NCBI GenBank assembly: GCA_903876795.1
Contig: CAIRBK010000048.1
Span: 1-64,000, forward strand
DNA length: 64,000 bases
Direction: 5' to 3'
DNA from: an uncultured Verrucomicrobiota bacterium
GTDB lineage: Bacteria; Verrucomicrobiota; Verrucomicrobiia; Opitutales; Opitutaceae
Part shown: in pieces, positions 45,402 to 55,727 of the stretch
Layout of the letters: each line of letters starts with the position of its first letter
Numbering within the stretch: the stretch's first letter is position 1
Notes under the pieces: generated by a model
What the model was told of the DNA's origin: nothing
The model's input: only the letters and a program-made list of their open reading frames with translations
Database searches by the model: none
Position numbers and translations under genes: made by a program

Positions 45402-47905
45402 ACCACCTCGACCTCGCGACCCTGCCCTGGACCCTCACTCGCGCCGATGCCCCGTCGGACATCTTCGCCGCCGTCGTCCCCGGCTGCGTCCACACCGCGC
45501 TGCTGCACGCCGGGCGCATCGAAGACCCCTTCGCCGTCGGCGCGGAAGAACGCCTCAAATGGATCGGCCTGTCCGACTGGCTCTATCGCGTCGAGTTCCC
45601 GGTCACCGCCAACCTGCTGGCCGCCGAGCATGTCGAACTGTGCGCCTACCACCTCGACACCCTCGCCACCGTGCGCGTGAACGGTGTCGAAGTCGGCAGC
45701 GCCGACAACCAGTTCCGCCTCTGGCGTTGGGACGTGCGCGCCGCGCTTCTCCCCGGCCCCAACACACTCGAAATTCACTTCGCCAGCGCCGACCGCTGGC
45801 TCGAAAGCCGCTTCGCCGAGCCCATCCTGCGTGACGGCATCGACGTGCGCCCCCTGCTCGCCAAGCCCCGCTCGTTCCTGCGCAAAATGGCCTGCGCCTG
45901 GGGCTGGGACTGGGGCGTCTCCCATCCGTCCGTCGGCATCCTCGGCGCGATCCGTCTGGAAAGCTGGAGCACCAACCGGCTCGTCTCCGTGCAGGTGCGT
46001 CAACGCCACCGGCCCGGAGTCGCGGAACTGACCCTGGTGCCCGAGATCGCGCACCCTGACGGCGTGGGCGAACTGCGCGCCGTGCTGCGATTCGGCGGTG
46101 CAGTGGCCGCGACGTTTACCAACCACGAAGCGATCGTGCGCCAGCCCCGGCTCTGGTGGCCCAACGGCCTCGGCGAGCAGCCGCTCTACGATTTGGATGT
46201 CGAGCTGATCGATGCCGCCGGTCGCGTGCTCGACACCTGGTCGCGGCGCATCGGTCTGCGGGAACTTCGCTTCCTCAGCGAACCTGACGCCATTGGCCGC
46301 AGTTTCGAGTTCGAGGTCAACCGCCACCGCTTCTACGCCAAGGGTAGCAACTGGGTGCCGATTTCGCCCTTCGCCAGCGACTCCGACAGCCGCCGCGCCC
46401 CGCTGCTCGCCGCGCACCAGGCTCATCTTAATATGATCCGCATCTGGGGCGGCGGCATCTACGAACCCGCCTCCTTCTACGAAACCTGCGACGAACTCGG
46501 CCTGCTCGTTTGGCAGGATTTTATGTTCGCCTGCGCCAACTACCCGGCTTTCGACCGCGCGTTGCTCGCCAATATCGCCGCCGAGGCCCGCGATCAGGTG
46601 CGCCGTCTGCGCCACCACGCCTGCCTCGCACTGTGGTGCGGCAACAACGAAATCGACGGCAACCAAGCCGATGCCTGGGGCACCGACCCCTCCGCCCCCT
46701 GGGGACGCCGCCGCAAGGTCGCGTCTTGGCGCGACTACGACGCGCTCTTCAACGGCGTGCTTCCCGCCGCCATCCGCGAACTCGCTCCCGAGCAGAGCTA
46801 CATCCCCAGCAGCCCCCACGATCCGGACGACCGCCGCCGCCACGACGACCGCACCGGTGCCGGCATGTGGTATGAACGCAGCGGCGACCTGCATTTTTGG
46901 AACTGCTGGTTCGGCGAACGCCCAGCCATCGCCCAGCGTGCCAGCGCCCCGCGTTTCGCCTCGGAGTTTGGTTTCCAATCCGCGCCGGTGTTATCCACCC
47001 TGCGCTCCATCGGCTTTCCGCCGGAAGCCCCTTTGGCCGAGATCGATTCTGTCCAGCTCGCCCACCGCCAACGCTGTCACAAGGGCAACGAACGGCTGCT
47101 ACGTCTAACCGCGCGCGAATTTGGCGGCAGCGGCGACACCATCGGCGACTTCGCCTGGCGCACGCACCTGCTGGAGGCTTTCTGCCTGAAATATGCCATT
47201 GAACACTGGCGCACCGGCGGCGGTCGCAATCGCGGCGCGCTGGTCTGGCAACTCAATGATTTCTGGCCGGGCTTCACCTGGTCCACCGTTGACCACAGCG
47301 GACGCTGGAAACCCGCCCACCATGTGCTCAAGCGCGCCTACGCCCCGTTGCTGCTCGTCGGCATCGAGCACCGCGAAGCCCGCACCGTGCAATTCATCGC
47401 CGCCAACGACCGCCGCGAACCCGTGGCCGCCGAGTTCCGCTGGGCGCTCTGGAGCGCCGCCGGTGAGCGTATTTTTCAGAGCGAAGCCGAACCCGCCGTC
47501 ATCGCGGGCGGTGGCTGGATCAAAGATTTCGGCACGGTCGAGATCAACCACCTCATCAATCTCCATGGCGAAGGCCGCGTCCTCGTTCACCTCGAACTGC
47601 AGGTGGAAGGCCGTGTCGTCGCCGAAGATATGGTGCATCATGTCGTCCCCGCGCAGCTGCTTCTGGAAGACCCGCAACTGAGTGTCGAGGTGCTGTCGCA
47701 AAACGGCAATCGCGCCCGCGTCCGCCTTAGCGTGCAACGCCCCGCCTTGTGGGTAACGTTCACCGACGAACGCGTTGTCCACGCCGAAGACGACGCCTTC
47801 CCCCTGCTCCCGGATCGGCCCCGCGAGCTCGACCTCGAACTGACCGCCGGAGCCTCCGCCGCCGACCTTCGCCTGACCTCCTGGCGCGGCACGGAACCTC
47901 GCTAA
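45398..47905 (+). CDS. GH2 beta-mannosidase-like enzyme
   Basis: The 835-aa enzyme has the beta-mannosidase pattern: VVPGCVHTALLHAGRIEDPF, LKWIGLSDWLYRVEFPV, CAWGWDWGVSHPSVGI, FYAKGSNWVPISPFAS and MIRIWGGGIYEPASFYETCD. The predicted acid/base is Glu418 in LALWCGNNEIDGN and the nucleophile Glu523 in PRFASEFGFQSAP. These features separate mannosidases from GH2 galactosidases. No signal peptide is present. It probably removes beta-linked mannose from imported oligosaccharides. This agrees with the phosphomannose isomerase gene in the same run. The start overlaps the upstream stop. Confidence 0.9.
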   Translation: MNHLDLATLPWTLTRADAPSDIFAAVVPGCVHTALLHAGRIEDPFAVGAEERLKWIGLSDWLYRVEFPVTANLLAAEHVELCAYHLDTLATVRVNGVEVGSADNQFRLWRWDVRAALLPGPNTLEIHFASADRWLESRFAEPILRDGIDVRPLLAKPRSFLRKMACAWGWDWGVSHPSVGILGAIRLESWSTNRLVSVQVRQRHRPGVAELTLVPEIAHPDGVGELRAVLRFGGAVAATFTNHEAIVRQPRLWWPNGLGEQPLYDLDVELIDAAGRVLDTWSRRIGLRELRFLSEPDAIGRSFEFEVNRHRFYAKGSNWVPISPFASDSDSRRAPLLAAHQAHLNMIRIWGGGIYEPASFYETCDELGLLVWQDFMFACANYPAFDRALLANIAAEARDQVRRLRHHACLALWCGNNEIDGNQADAWGTDPSAPWGRRRKVASWRDYDALFNGVLPAAIRELAPEQSYIPSSPHDPDDRRRHDDRTGAGMWYERSGDLHFWNCWFGERPAIAQRASAPRFASEFGFQSAPVLSTLRSIGFPPEAPLAEIDSVQLAHRQRCHKGNERLLRLTAREFGGSGDTIGDFAWRTHLLEAFCLKYAIEHWRTGGGRNRGALVWQLNDFWPGFTWSTVDHSGRWKPAHHVLKRAYAPLLLVGIEHREARTVQFIAANDRREPVAAEFRWALWSAAGERIFQSEAEPAVIAGGGWIKDFGTVEINHLINLHGEGRVLVHLELQVEGRVVAEDMVHHVVPAQLLLEDPQLSVEVLSQNGNRARVRLSVQRPALWVTFTDERVVHAEDDAFPLLPDRPRELDLELTAGASAADLRLTSWRGTEPR

Positions 47906-47931
47906 AATCGACAACCCAAGCCAGCCCGCTC

Positions 47932-49989
47932 ATGACCCTCGCCACACGCCCCGTCCTCGCGCGCTACCGCCGCCTGCTCCTGCGCGCTGACGCGCCTTGC
48001 CACCCGCTCCTCGCTTTGCCCGGAGCCGACGGGGCGTGGCCGGATGTCACCGTGGTTTACAGCCCCACCCCGGGACTGCCCGCCAGCGAACACCTCGCCC
48101 GCACCGGTCAACTCGCCCTCGCTTGGGCGCACCCGGTCTCGCCGCACCACGGCGAGGACGCGCTGCTGGCCGCCATCGTCGGCGCGCTGCGCCACTGGCA
48201 GGAGCGCGACCCGCTCTCCTCGAATTGGTGGCACAACTCCATCGGCGTGCCGCTCCACCTCGCGCCCGTCCTCGCCCTGCTGGCCGACGCGCTGCCCGGC
48301 GACCTCGCTGCTTGGATCGCCCGACGCCTGCGCCGCGCGTATCGCGACGGCCAATTCTGGATTCACGGCCTCGACATCCGCCCGGATGGTTCCAGCCCGC
48401 ATGCCGATTTCCCCAAACCCTCCACCGGCCAGAACACCATCTGGATGGCTCGCGCCGCCCTGCTGGCCGCCGATTACGAGGCCGACCCCGCCCTCGCTCG
48501 CGTCGCCACCGCCGCCATTTTGGAGGAGTTGCGTATCCAACCCTTCGGCACCGAGGGCATTCAGGCCGACCTGAGTTTTCACCAGCACGGCGCTATCCTC
48601 TACACCAACGGCTATGGCCGCAACTTCGCCGCCGACCTCGCCGAAATCGCCTGGCTCGTACACGACACGCCCCACGCATTTCCGGCGGAGCAACTTTCCC
48701 TGCTCGCCGACTACATCTCGGTTGGCCACGGCTGGACGTGGTGGGGATCTTATTTCGACTTCGGCACCAACGGACGCGAGATTTCCCGCCCCGCCGATTT
48801 TCCCGCTGACGCGAAGACTTTTGTCGCCCGGGTCGGACTGCTCGCCGAGGTCTTCCCTGAGCGCGCCGCGTCGCTCGCCGCCCTCGCCGCCACCCTGCGC
48901 GGCGAAGCACCGCCCGCCGCTGGCCCGGCTCTGGGGAGTCGCTTTTTTTATCGCTCCGACTGGATGGTTCACCGCTGCCCGGCCTTCTTTGCCTCGGTGC
49001 GCCTGACCTCCGACCGCATCCGCGCCACTGAGACGGGTAACGGCGAAAACCTCCTCGGCGGCTTCCTCGGCGACGGCGTCGTTCAATTCCTCCGACGCGG
49101 CGACGAATACCTGCCCATCGTTTCTCTCTGGAACTGGCGTCAGCTCCCGGGAACTACATGCGCGCAGAACGACGCCCGCCCGCCGCAATTCATCTGGGGA
49201 CGCGGTGCCGAGGGTCTCACGCCCTGGGCCGCCGGTGCCTCCGACGGCGAGGTCGGTGTCGCCGCCTTCCGCTCTCTGCGCGAGGGCGTCGAGATTTGGA
49301 AAGCCTGGTTTTTCATCGGCGACACCGTGACCTGCCTCGGCGCGGGTCTGCACGCCCCGCACACCACCGCGCCCATCGTCACGACCGTCGATCAACGCAC
49401 CAGCCCGGCGGACTTCGTGGTCGCCTCGCCCGGCGATCACCCGGCTTGGGTCTGGCACGACGGCATCGCTTACCTCTTCGAGTCGGGCAACGCCCCCGTG
49501 CGCATCTTGCGCGAACACCGGTCCGGTGATTCCACCGTCATCAACAGCCACCAGCCCGCCTGCCACTACGCCGCCGATATCTTCACCCTCGCGCTCGACC
49601 ACGGCCCGGCTCCCGCCAAGGGCGGCTACGCCTACCACGTCGCTCTCGCCGAAAACCCCGCCGCCATCGCCGCCCTGCCGCGTCCGCGCATCGTGTCCAA
49701 CACCGCGACCGTCCAAGCCGTGGCCGACTCCTCGGGCACGCGCTGGCTGGCGGCTTTTCACGCGCCCGGCGAAATCACTCTCGCACCCGGCAGCGTGCTC
49801 CGCGCCGAGCAACCCGCCGTCGTCATCATCACCCGCACCGCGACCGGCTGGACCGTCCACGCCGCCCATCCTGTCGCCGCCGTCCGCCGGCTCGCCTTCA
49901 CCCTCGGCGGACGCGAATTCGCCCTCGAAATCAACCCCGACCCCGAGCACGCCGGCCAGAGCGTGCGCTACGACTTCACTTTTGCCTAA
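47932..49989 (+). CDS. Cytosolic PL8-type polysaccharide lyase
   Basis: The 685-aa protein matches the PL8 pattern: LSSNWWHNSIGVPLHLAPVL, then GQNTIWMARAAL, LSFHQHGAILYTNGYGRNF and FASVRLTSDRIRATETGNGE. The predicted Asn168, His219 and Tyr228 are spaced 51 and 9 residues apart, nearly as in the catalytic Asn349-His399-Tyr408 of Streptococcus pneumoniae hyaluronate lyase. PL8 enzymes cleave hyaluronan, chondroitin or xanthan by beta-elimination. There is no signal peptide, which is unusual because most PL8 enzymes are exported. It may act on imported uronic-acid oligosaccharides. It lies 26 bp after the mannosidase gene. Confidence 0.85.
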   Translation: MTLATRPVLARYRRLLLRADAPCHPLLALPGADGAWPDVTVVYSPTPGLPASEHLARTGQLALAWAHPVSPHHGEDALLAAIVGALRHWQERDPLSSNWWHNSIGVPLHLAPVLALLADALPGDLAAWIARRLRRAYRDGQFWIHGLDIRPDGSSPHADFPKPSTGQNTIWMARAALLAADYEADPALARVATAAILEELRIQPFGTEGIQADLSFHQHGAILYTNGYGRNFAADLAEIAWLVHDTPHAFPAEQLSLLADYISVGHGWTWWGSYFDFGTNGREISRPADFPADAKTFVARVGLLAEVFPERAASLAALAATLRGEAPPAAGPALGSRFFYRSDWMVHRCPAFFASVRLTSDRIRATETGNGENLLGGFLGDGVVQFLRRGDEYLPIVSLWNWRQLPGTTCAQNDARPPQFIWGRGAEGLTPWAAGASDGEVGVAAFRSLREGVEIWKAWFFIGDTVTCLGAGLHAPHTTAPIVTTVDQRTSPADFVVASPGDHPAWVWHDGIAYLFESGNAPVRILREHRSGDSTVINSHQPACHYAADIFTLALDHGPAPAKGGYAYHVALAENPAAIAALPRPRIVSNTATVQAVADSSGTRWLAAFHAPGEITLAPGSVLRAEQPAVVIITRTATGWTVHAAHPVAAVRRLAFTLGGREFALEINPDPEHAGQSVRYDFTFA

Positions 49990-50029
49990 ACCGTTTCTCT
50001 TAAAACCAGCCACTACCCAAAGCACCTCC

Positions 50030-51592
50030 ATGACCCAACTCGCCGCCAAACCCTGGCCCTATCCGCTGCGCCCTTGGAACCGCCCCAAGCACTACAACGA
50101 CTGCACGCCTGTTCAGCCGCTGGTGAAAGAGAACACGTTCCTCGGCGTCATGCCCGACCGTTCCTACACACCCACCTTCGTCGAGGCCCAGTCATCCCTG
50201 CCCGCGCCGCATTGGGCCGGTCACGAAGCCGAGATCGAGAGCTACTGGCACGCCTGGCAGCTGGCCTTCAAAAACACCCGTCGCGCCCCGCTCGAAACCG
50301 GCTTCATCACGCCTTTCATCGACACCGCGTTCAACGACTGCCTGTTCATGTGGGACTCGGTCTTCATCCTCATGTTCGCCCGCTACGGCGAACGCGCCTT
50401 CGCCTTCCAAAAGACCCTCGACAACTTCTACACCAAGCAGCACCCGAGCGGCTTTATCTCCCGCGAACTGCGCGAATGGAACGGCGAGGACCAGTTCCAC
50501 TACGCCGACCCCAACAGCACCGGCCCCAACACCCTCCACTGGTCCGAGTGGGAGTATTTCCTCCAGTTCGGCGACCGCGCCCGCCTCGCCGCCGTGTTTC
50601 CCTGCCTCGTCGCCTACCACCACTGGATGCGCAAAAACCGCTCCTGGCCCGATGGCACCTATTGGACCACCGGCTGGGGCGGCGGCATGGATAACCAGCC
50701 CCGCCTATCCCCCGGCTGCAGTCCCAAGTGGGAACATGATTTCCTCTCCTGGCTCGACGCCACCGCCCAGGCCGTATTCTCCGCCCGCACGCTGGTGAAA
50801 ATGGCCGCCGTCCTCGGCCGCGACGCCGAGGTGGCCGACCTTCAGTCCGAAGCCGACTCCCTCACCGCCTTCATCAACGACAAGATGTGGAACGAGGCCC
50901 AGGGCTTCTACACCGACCGCCGCCGCGACGGTTCGCTCAGCTCGGTTAAAAGCATCGGCGCTTACTGGACGCTGCTCGCCGACATCGCCCCGCCCGACCG
51001 CCGCGCCCGCCTCATCGCCCACCTCACCAACCCGCAGACCTTCGGCCGCCCGCATCCCATTCCATCGTTGTCCGCCGACGATCCTGCCTACTCCGGCGCC
51101 ATCGGCGGCGACTACTGGCGCGGCTCCGTCTGGCCCTGCACCAACTACGTGGTCCTGCGCGGCCTCACCCAATCCGGCGAAGACGCCCTCGCCCATCAGC
51201 TCGCCCGCCGTCACCTCGACTACGTTACCCGTGTCCACGAGCAAACCGGCACCTTCTGGGAAAACTACCACCCGGAGCAAATCGCCCCAGGCAACCACGC
51301 CATGAAAAACTTCGTCGGCTGGGGCGGCGTCGGCCCCATCGCCATCTTCCTCGAATACGTGCTCGGCCTTCGTCCCGACTTCGCAAACCAGACCCTCGTC
51401 TGGGACGTGCGCCTGACCGAGGCCCACGGCGTGGACCGCTACCCCTTCGGCCCCGAAGCCCAGCTCGACCTGCACGCCGCCGCACGCTCCGACGCAAACA
51501 CGGAACCGGACATCACCGCCCGCTCCAACCGCCCCGTGCGTCTCCTCGTCCGCTGGCCCGGCGGCGAACGTCTGGTCGTCCTAACGCCCTGA
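50030..51592 (+). CDS. MGH1-like (alpha/alpha)6 glycoside hydrolase (GH63/GH37 type)
   Basis: The 520-aa protein shows the MGH1/GH63 fold pattern: FNDCLFMWDSVFILMFARYG, FYTKQHPSGFISRELREWNG, GWGGGMDNQPRLSPG with predicted catalytic Asp221, SGAIGGDYWRGSVWPCTNYV and TGTFWENYHPEQIAPGN with predicted catalytic Glu411. Related enzymes are inverting alpha-glucosidases, alpha-mannosidases and mannosylglycerate hydrolases. No signal peptide is visible. About 128 bp of this gene recur as an isolated fragment at 58905-59032. The actual substrate is unknown. Confidence 0.85.
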   Translation: MTQLAAKPWPYPLRPWNRPKHYNDCTPVQPLVKENTFLGVMPDRSYTPTFVEAQSSLPAPHWAGHEAEIESYWHAWQLAFKNTRRAPLETGFITPFIDTAFNDCLFMWDSVFILMFARYGERAFAFQKTLDNFYTKQHPSGFISRELREWNGEDQFHYADPNSTGPNTLHWSEWEYFLQFGDRARLAAVFPCLVAYHHWMRKNRSWPDGTYWTTGWGGGMDNQPRLSPGCSPKWEHDFLSWLDATAQAVFSARTLVKMAAVLGRDAEVADLQSEADSLTAFINDKMWNEAQGFYTDRRRDGSLSSVKSIGAYWTLLADIAPPDRRARLIAHLTNPQTFGRPHPIPSLSADDPAYSGAIGGDYWRGSVWPCTNYVVLRGLTQSGEDALAHQLARRHLDYVTRVHEQTGTFWENYHPEQIAPGNHAMKNFVGWGGVGPIAIFLEYVLGLRPDFANQTLVWDVRLTEAHGVDRYPFGPEAQLDLHAAARSDANTEPDITARSNRPVRLLVRWPGGERLVVLTP

Positions 51593-51753
51593 TCTCCCGC
51601 CACCCCATGAGCCCCGCACAGCACCCGAGCGAAGCTCACGTAGTATCACGACAGAACGCCTGCGCCGGATTTTCCGGCCACGGCGTGAACTGACGCCTCC
51701 AGCGTCTTTCATCCGCTTTCTTACCCTCCAAACCGCAGATACCCCCAGCCAAC
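51593..51753 (+). promoter_or_regulatory. Gap with a small hairpin before the secreted PL8 gene
   Basis: In this 161-bp gap GCCGGA-TTT-TCCGGC (51664-51678) forms a perfect 6-bp stem with a 3-nt loop. No T-run follows, so it is at best a weak terminator or an mRNA processing or attenuation stem between the cytosolic enzyme genes and the exported lyase. No promoter hexamers are convincing. Confidence 0.35.
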
Positions 51754-54700
51754 ATGAAGCCCACCCCTGCCCCTTTTCCTCAAACCCCAGGTGCTGGCGC
51801 TGCGACGCAAAAGTATCGACGAAGTAAAGGACGCGCGAACTTTCAAAACCTGCTCTCCGGCTCCAACTCAACCACCCGCTTGCGCTGCCTTCCACGTCCC
51901 CCAGCCTGGTTCGCCCGCATAGTCGTCTCGGTTATCGCCTTTATCGCCCTCTTCGCCGCCACCGCCCGAGCGGTCACTCCCGCCGCCACCGCCGCCCAGC
52001 TTGTCACGCTGGAAGAGCGAGTGGTAACCCAGCTTTTGACTGCATCCGGATCGACTGCCACCGAGCGCACCGCCTGGCTGCCGACGCTCGGTTCGGACGG
52101 CCTTTGGCCGCTTTCCGAAATCAACTATGACGACACGTCGCGCACCAATTGGAATCCCCAGCAGCACCTTGCCCGCTTGGACGACCTCGCCGTCACCTGT
52201 CGGAAGGCCAAAACCAACGCCAGTCAGGTCGCCCTCTTTACGCAGACCCGCGAAGCCGTGATCCGCGGCCTCAAAGGCTGGCTGAATCGGAACCCTTTTC
52301 CGACTTCCCTGAACTGGTATCAGAACCAAATCGCCGCCACGACCGTGCTCGGCCGCATCGCTGTCCTGATGAAGCCGGAGCTGACCGAGGCCAACGGCTT
52401 CACCGCCGCCGAACGCGACAAGCTCCTCACCCGCCTCGCGCTCGCGTGGAACGGCGGCAACGGCGGTGCTCCCGCGACCGGCCCCAACGCGCTCACCGGG
52501 GCCAACCTCGTGTGGGTCTCCGTGCCCACGCTCTACCGCGGTATCTACGGCGACAACCTCACCGACATCAACCGCGCCGCCGAGGGTGTCGCCCGCGCCA
52601 TCACGACCATCAAGGACGGCGAAGGCATTCTCGCCGACGGCAGTTTCCACCAGCACGGCGCCCTGCTCTACAACGGCGGTTACGGCACCGGCTTTGTCCA
52701 GGACTCCCTTTCCGCCGCGACCTATTTTCAAGACCTCGCCACCCTCGCTCTAGAGAGCCCCGCCCTGACCTTGCTGGAAGCGCTCGTCCTCGACGGCAAC
52801 CGCTGGATGATCCGCGGGACATGGTTCGACAACTCCACCCGCGGCCGTGAACCCGGCCGCTTTGACGTCGGCCCCGTCGGCTCCGGCTACGCCAACGCCC
52901 TGAACCGACTGATCGCGCTCAACGGCACACGCCCCGGCGCCCGCAATCCCGAGTTGCAGGCGGTCCGGGCCCGCATCCTCGACGCCAGCCTCGCCCCCTT
53001 CACCGGCACCAAGGTCTTTCCTCGCAGCGACTACCTGGTGCAGGCCCGCAACTCCTCCTGGCTCTCCGTGCGCGCCGCCTCCTCCCGCACCGTCATGACC
53101 GAGACCACGGTCAATCAGGAAAATATCACCGGTGCCTACCAGGGAGACGGTGCCATGTTCCTCCGCACCAAGGGCGACGAATACCACACCATCCTCCCCC
53201 TCTGGGACCCCACCAAAGTCCCAGGCACCACCACCCGCCAAAGCTCCACCCTCCCCACCAACACCTACCTGCAAAAAGGCGCCCAGGCCTACTCGGGCGG
53301 CGCCCAGCTCGACGACTCCATCGCCTACGGCTTCCGCTACACCCGTAACTCCGTCACCGCCACCAAGGGCTGGATCGTCTTCCCCGACGCCACCGTGTTT
53401 TTCGGCGCCGACGTCGGCGTCACTTCCTCCTCAATCACCGATCCGGTGGCCACCACGGTTAACCAAACCTACCTGCGCGGAGCCGTCACCCTCCGCGAGC
53501 GCGGTGCGTCCTCCTCCACCGTCCTCGCCAAAAGCGCCACGCCCTACGCCTACGCCACGCCGCCGTCCTGGGTCCACCACGACGGCTTCGGCTATATCTT
53601 CCCCTCGTCGCTCACCACCCCGGTCGAAATCCACCCCCGCACCGTCACCGGCCGCAAGTGGACCGACGTCAACGTCAACTCCTCCAACACCGACGAGATC
53701 ACCACCAACAACGACACGCTGACCCTCGCCTTCAACCACGGTGCCAACCCCTCCGGAGGCCTAACCACCTACGCCACCATCATCTATCCCGCCGCCACCG
53801 CCGACGCCGTTCAGACTTTCGCCGCCGCCAACCCCATCACCATCCTTGCACAGACCGCCACCGTCCTGGCCGCCCGCCACGCGACCGAGAAAATCACTGG
53901 CGCCGTCTTCCGCGGCGCCGGCGCCACCGAGCTGCGCAGCGGCGTCAGCCTCGCCTCAGACGGCGACGCCACCGTGCTCGTCCAAAAAACCGACACCGCC
54001 GTCAACGTAGCCATCGCCGACCCCGGCCAGTCCCGCACCACCGCCCAGCTCACCCTCGGCCTGCTGCTCGACGGCCCGGGAGCCACCCGCAACCTCGCCG
54101 CCGGCACCACGACCCTTGCCTTCACGCTGCCCACCGCCGCCGACCAACGCGGCTCCACCGTGTCCGCCACGTTCACCGTTTTCGCGCCCGCCACGCCGGC
54201 CACCCCGCCTGCCGCACCCACCCAGTTCACCGCCACGCCCTCGGCCGCCAACCAGATTTCCCTTGCCTGGACCGCCCCCGCCGGCGGCGGACAAACCGCC
54301 TACAATCTCGACTTCCGCCTCTCCGGTGCCTCCGCCTGGACCAGCCTGACCAACCCCGCCGCCGCCGCGACCAGCTTTGTGCACACCGGCCTGACCGGCG
54401 GCTCCACTTACGAATATCGGCTGCGCGCCACCAACTCCGCCGGTCCCTCCACCTACGCCAACTCTTCCGCCACCGCCGCCAGCGGCGCCCTGGGCACCGG
54501 CACCAGCCTCTTCGGCACCACCACGCCGCCCACCGGTTCGTCCAACGACAGCAACTACGAACTCGGCATGCGCTTCCGCGTCACCCAACGCGGCCAGGTG
54601 ACCGCCCTGCGCGTTTACCGCGCGACCAACGGAGCGGCCAGTTACCCGGCCAAACTCTGGCGCGCCTCCGACCAAACCATCCTCGCCAGCGCCACCATCA

Positions 54701-55638
54701 CCGGCGGCACCCCCGTCGGCTGGAAGTCGGTCACCCTCGCCACCCCCGTGACTCTGGAGACCGGTGTCACCTATCTCGTCTCCTATTCCATAGACGCGGG
54801 AACCACCTACCAAGCCACCAACGGCAGCTTCGGCTCCACCCTGACCAACGGCGCGCTCACCACCGCCGGGGCCGCCACCGACGCGGGCTACATCGGCGTA
54901 TATGTCACCACCAAGGGGGCCTTCCCCACCCAGAGCTTTAACAACTCCAACTACTGGGCCGATGTCACCTTCAGCCCCTTCCTGCCCGTGCCCGCCGCAC
55001 CGAGCGCTTTCACCACCACCGCCGCCAGCGCCAGCAGCATCCAGCTCTCCTGGACCGCAGGCGACAGCACCCAGACCGGCTACAGCCTCGAAGTCAGCAT
55101 AGACGGCCAGTCCACGTGGAGCGTCCTCGCAAATCCTGCCGCCAACACCACCGGCTACACTCATACCGGGCTCTCGCCTTCGGTTACCCGCGCATACCGC
55201 CTGCGCGCCACCAACGGCTCCGGCTCCTCCGGCGCCTTGACGGCCAGCGCGACGACCTGGACCGCCCTCGAAGGCTGGCGCGTGAGCCAGGGCCTCGCCC
55301 AAAACGGCAGCGGCACCGCCGCCGACACCGCCGACCCCGACGGCGACGGCCTTGTCAACCTCCTCGAATACGCCCTCAACGGCACGCCGACCAACGCCGC
55401 CTCCGCTCCGATCCCGATAGCCGCGCTGGTCCCTTCAACTTCAACTTTAACCTTAAGCTTCTTCCGCGCCCGCCCAGCCAGCGAACTCACCTACACCGTC
55501 CAAGCCAGCTCCGACCTCGTCACCTGGACCGACCTCGTCACCAACCCCGGCACCACGGGCCAAAACGTCACCGTCACCGACACTCCGCCCGCTGATGCAC
55601 CCCGTCGTTTCCTGCGCCTCCGCGTCACTTCGCCATAA
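51754..55638 (+). CDS. Secreted PL8-type lyase with FN3, DUF4082-like and C-terminal LEYAL module
   Basis: The 1294-aa protein has a long basic lead, then a hydrophobic export segment (IVVSVIAFIALFAATARA). The PL8 part (about 75-800) has NPFPTSLNWYQNQIAATTVL, NALTGANLVWVSVPTLYRG, DGSFHQHGALLYNGGYGTGF and LSVRAASSRTVMTETTVNQE. The predicted triad Asn251, His301 and Tyr310 keeps exactly the 50- and 9-residue spacing of characterised PL8 enzymes. FN3 (about 815-905), a DUF4082-like domain (about 915-1070, NDSNYELGMRFRVTQRGQVT), a second FN3 (1075-1165) and the DPDGDGLVNLLEYALNG module complete it. It probably makes the first cut in the polymer outside the cell. Confidence 0.88.
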   Translation: MKPTPAPFPQTPGAGAATQKYRRSKGRANFQNLLSGSNSTTRLRCLPRPPAWFARIVVSVIAFIALFAATARAVTPAATAAQLVTLEERVVTQLLTASGSTATERTAWLPTLGSDGLWPLSEINYDDTSRTNWNPQQHLARLDDLAVTCRKAKTNASQVALFTQTREAVIRGLKGWLNRNPFPTSLNWYQNQIAATTVLGRIAVLMKPELTEANGFTAAERDKLLTRLALAWNGGNGGAPATGPNALTGANLVWVSVPTLYRGIYGDNLTDINRAAEGVARAITTIKDGEGILADGSFHQHGALLYNGGYGTGFVQDSLSAATYFQDLATLALESPALTLLEALVLDGNRWMIRGTWFDNSTRGREPGRFDVGPVGSGYANALNRLIALNGTRPGARNPELQAVRARILDASLAPFTGTKVFPRSDYLVQARNSSWLSVRAASSRTVMTETTVNQENITGAYQGDGAMFLRTKGDEYHTILPLWDPTKVPGTTTRQSSTLPTNTYLQKGAQAYSGGAQLDDSIAYGFRYTRNSVTATKGWIVFPDATVFFGADVGVTSSSITDPVATTVNQTYLRGAVTLRERGASSSTVLAKSATPYAYATPPSWVHHDGFGYIFPSSLTTPVEIHPRTVTGRKWTDVNVNSSNTDEITTNNDTLTLAFNHGANPSGGLTTYATIIYPAATADAVQTFAAANPITILAQTATVLAARHATEKITGAVFRGAGATELRSGVSLASDGDATVLVQKTDTAVNVAIADPGQSRTTAQLTLGLLLDGPGATRNLAAGTTTLAFTLPTAADQRGSTVSATFTVFAPATPATPPAAPTQFTATPSAANQISLAWTAPAGGGQTAYNLDFRLSGASAWTSLTNPAAAATSFVHTGLTGGSTYEYRLRATNSAGPSTYANSSATAASGALGTGTSLFGTTTPPTGSSNDSNYELGMRFRVTQRGQVTALRVYRATNGAASYPAKLWRASDQTILASATITGGTPVGWKSVTLATPVTLETGVTYLVSYSIDAGTTYQATNGSFGSTLTNGALTTAGAATDAGYIGVYVTTKGAFPTQSFNNSNYWADVTFSPFLPVPAAPSAFTTTAASASSIQLSWTAGDSTQTGYSLEVSIDGQSTWSVLANPAANTTGYTHTGLSPSVTRAYRLRATNGSGSSGALTASATTWTALEGWRVSQGLAQNGSGTAADTADPDGDGLVNLLEYALNGTPTNAASAPIPIAALVPSTSTLTLSFFRARPASELTYTVQASSDLVTWTDLVTNPGTTGQNVTVTDTPPADAPRRFLRLRVTSP

Positions 55639-55727
55639 CCCTGAATTAGCAATCATCCGCTCCCGCAGTCCCGGTCTGATCCCGAACCCGCCCCTGACCC
55701 ACGCCAAGGCACCCGCTTTACTCTGCC

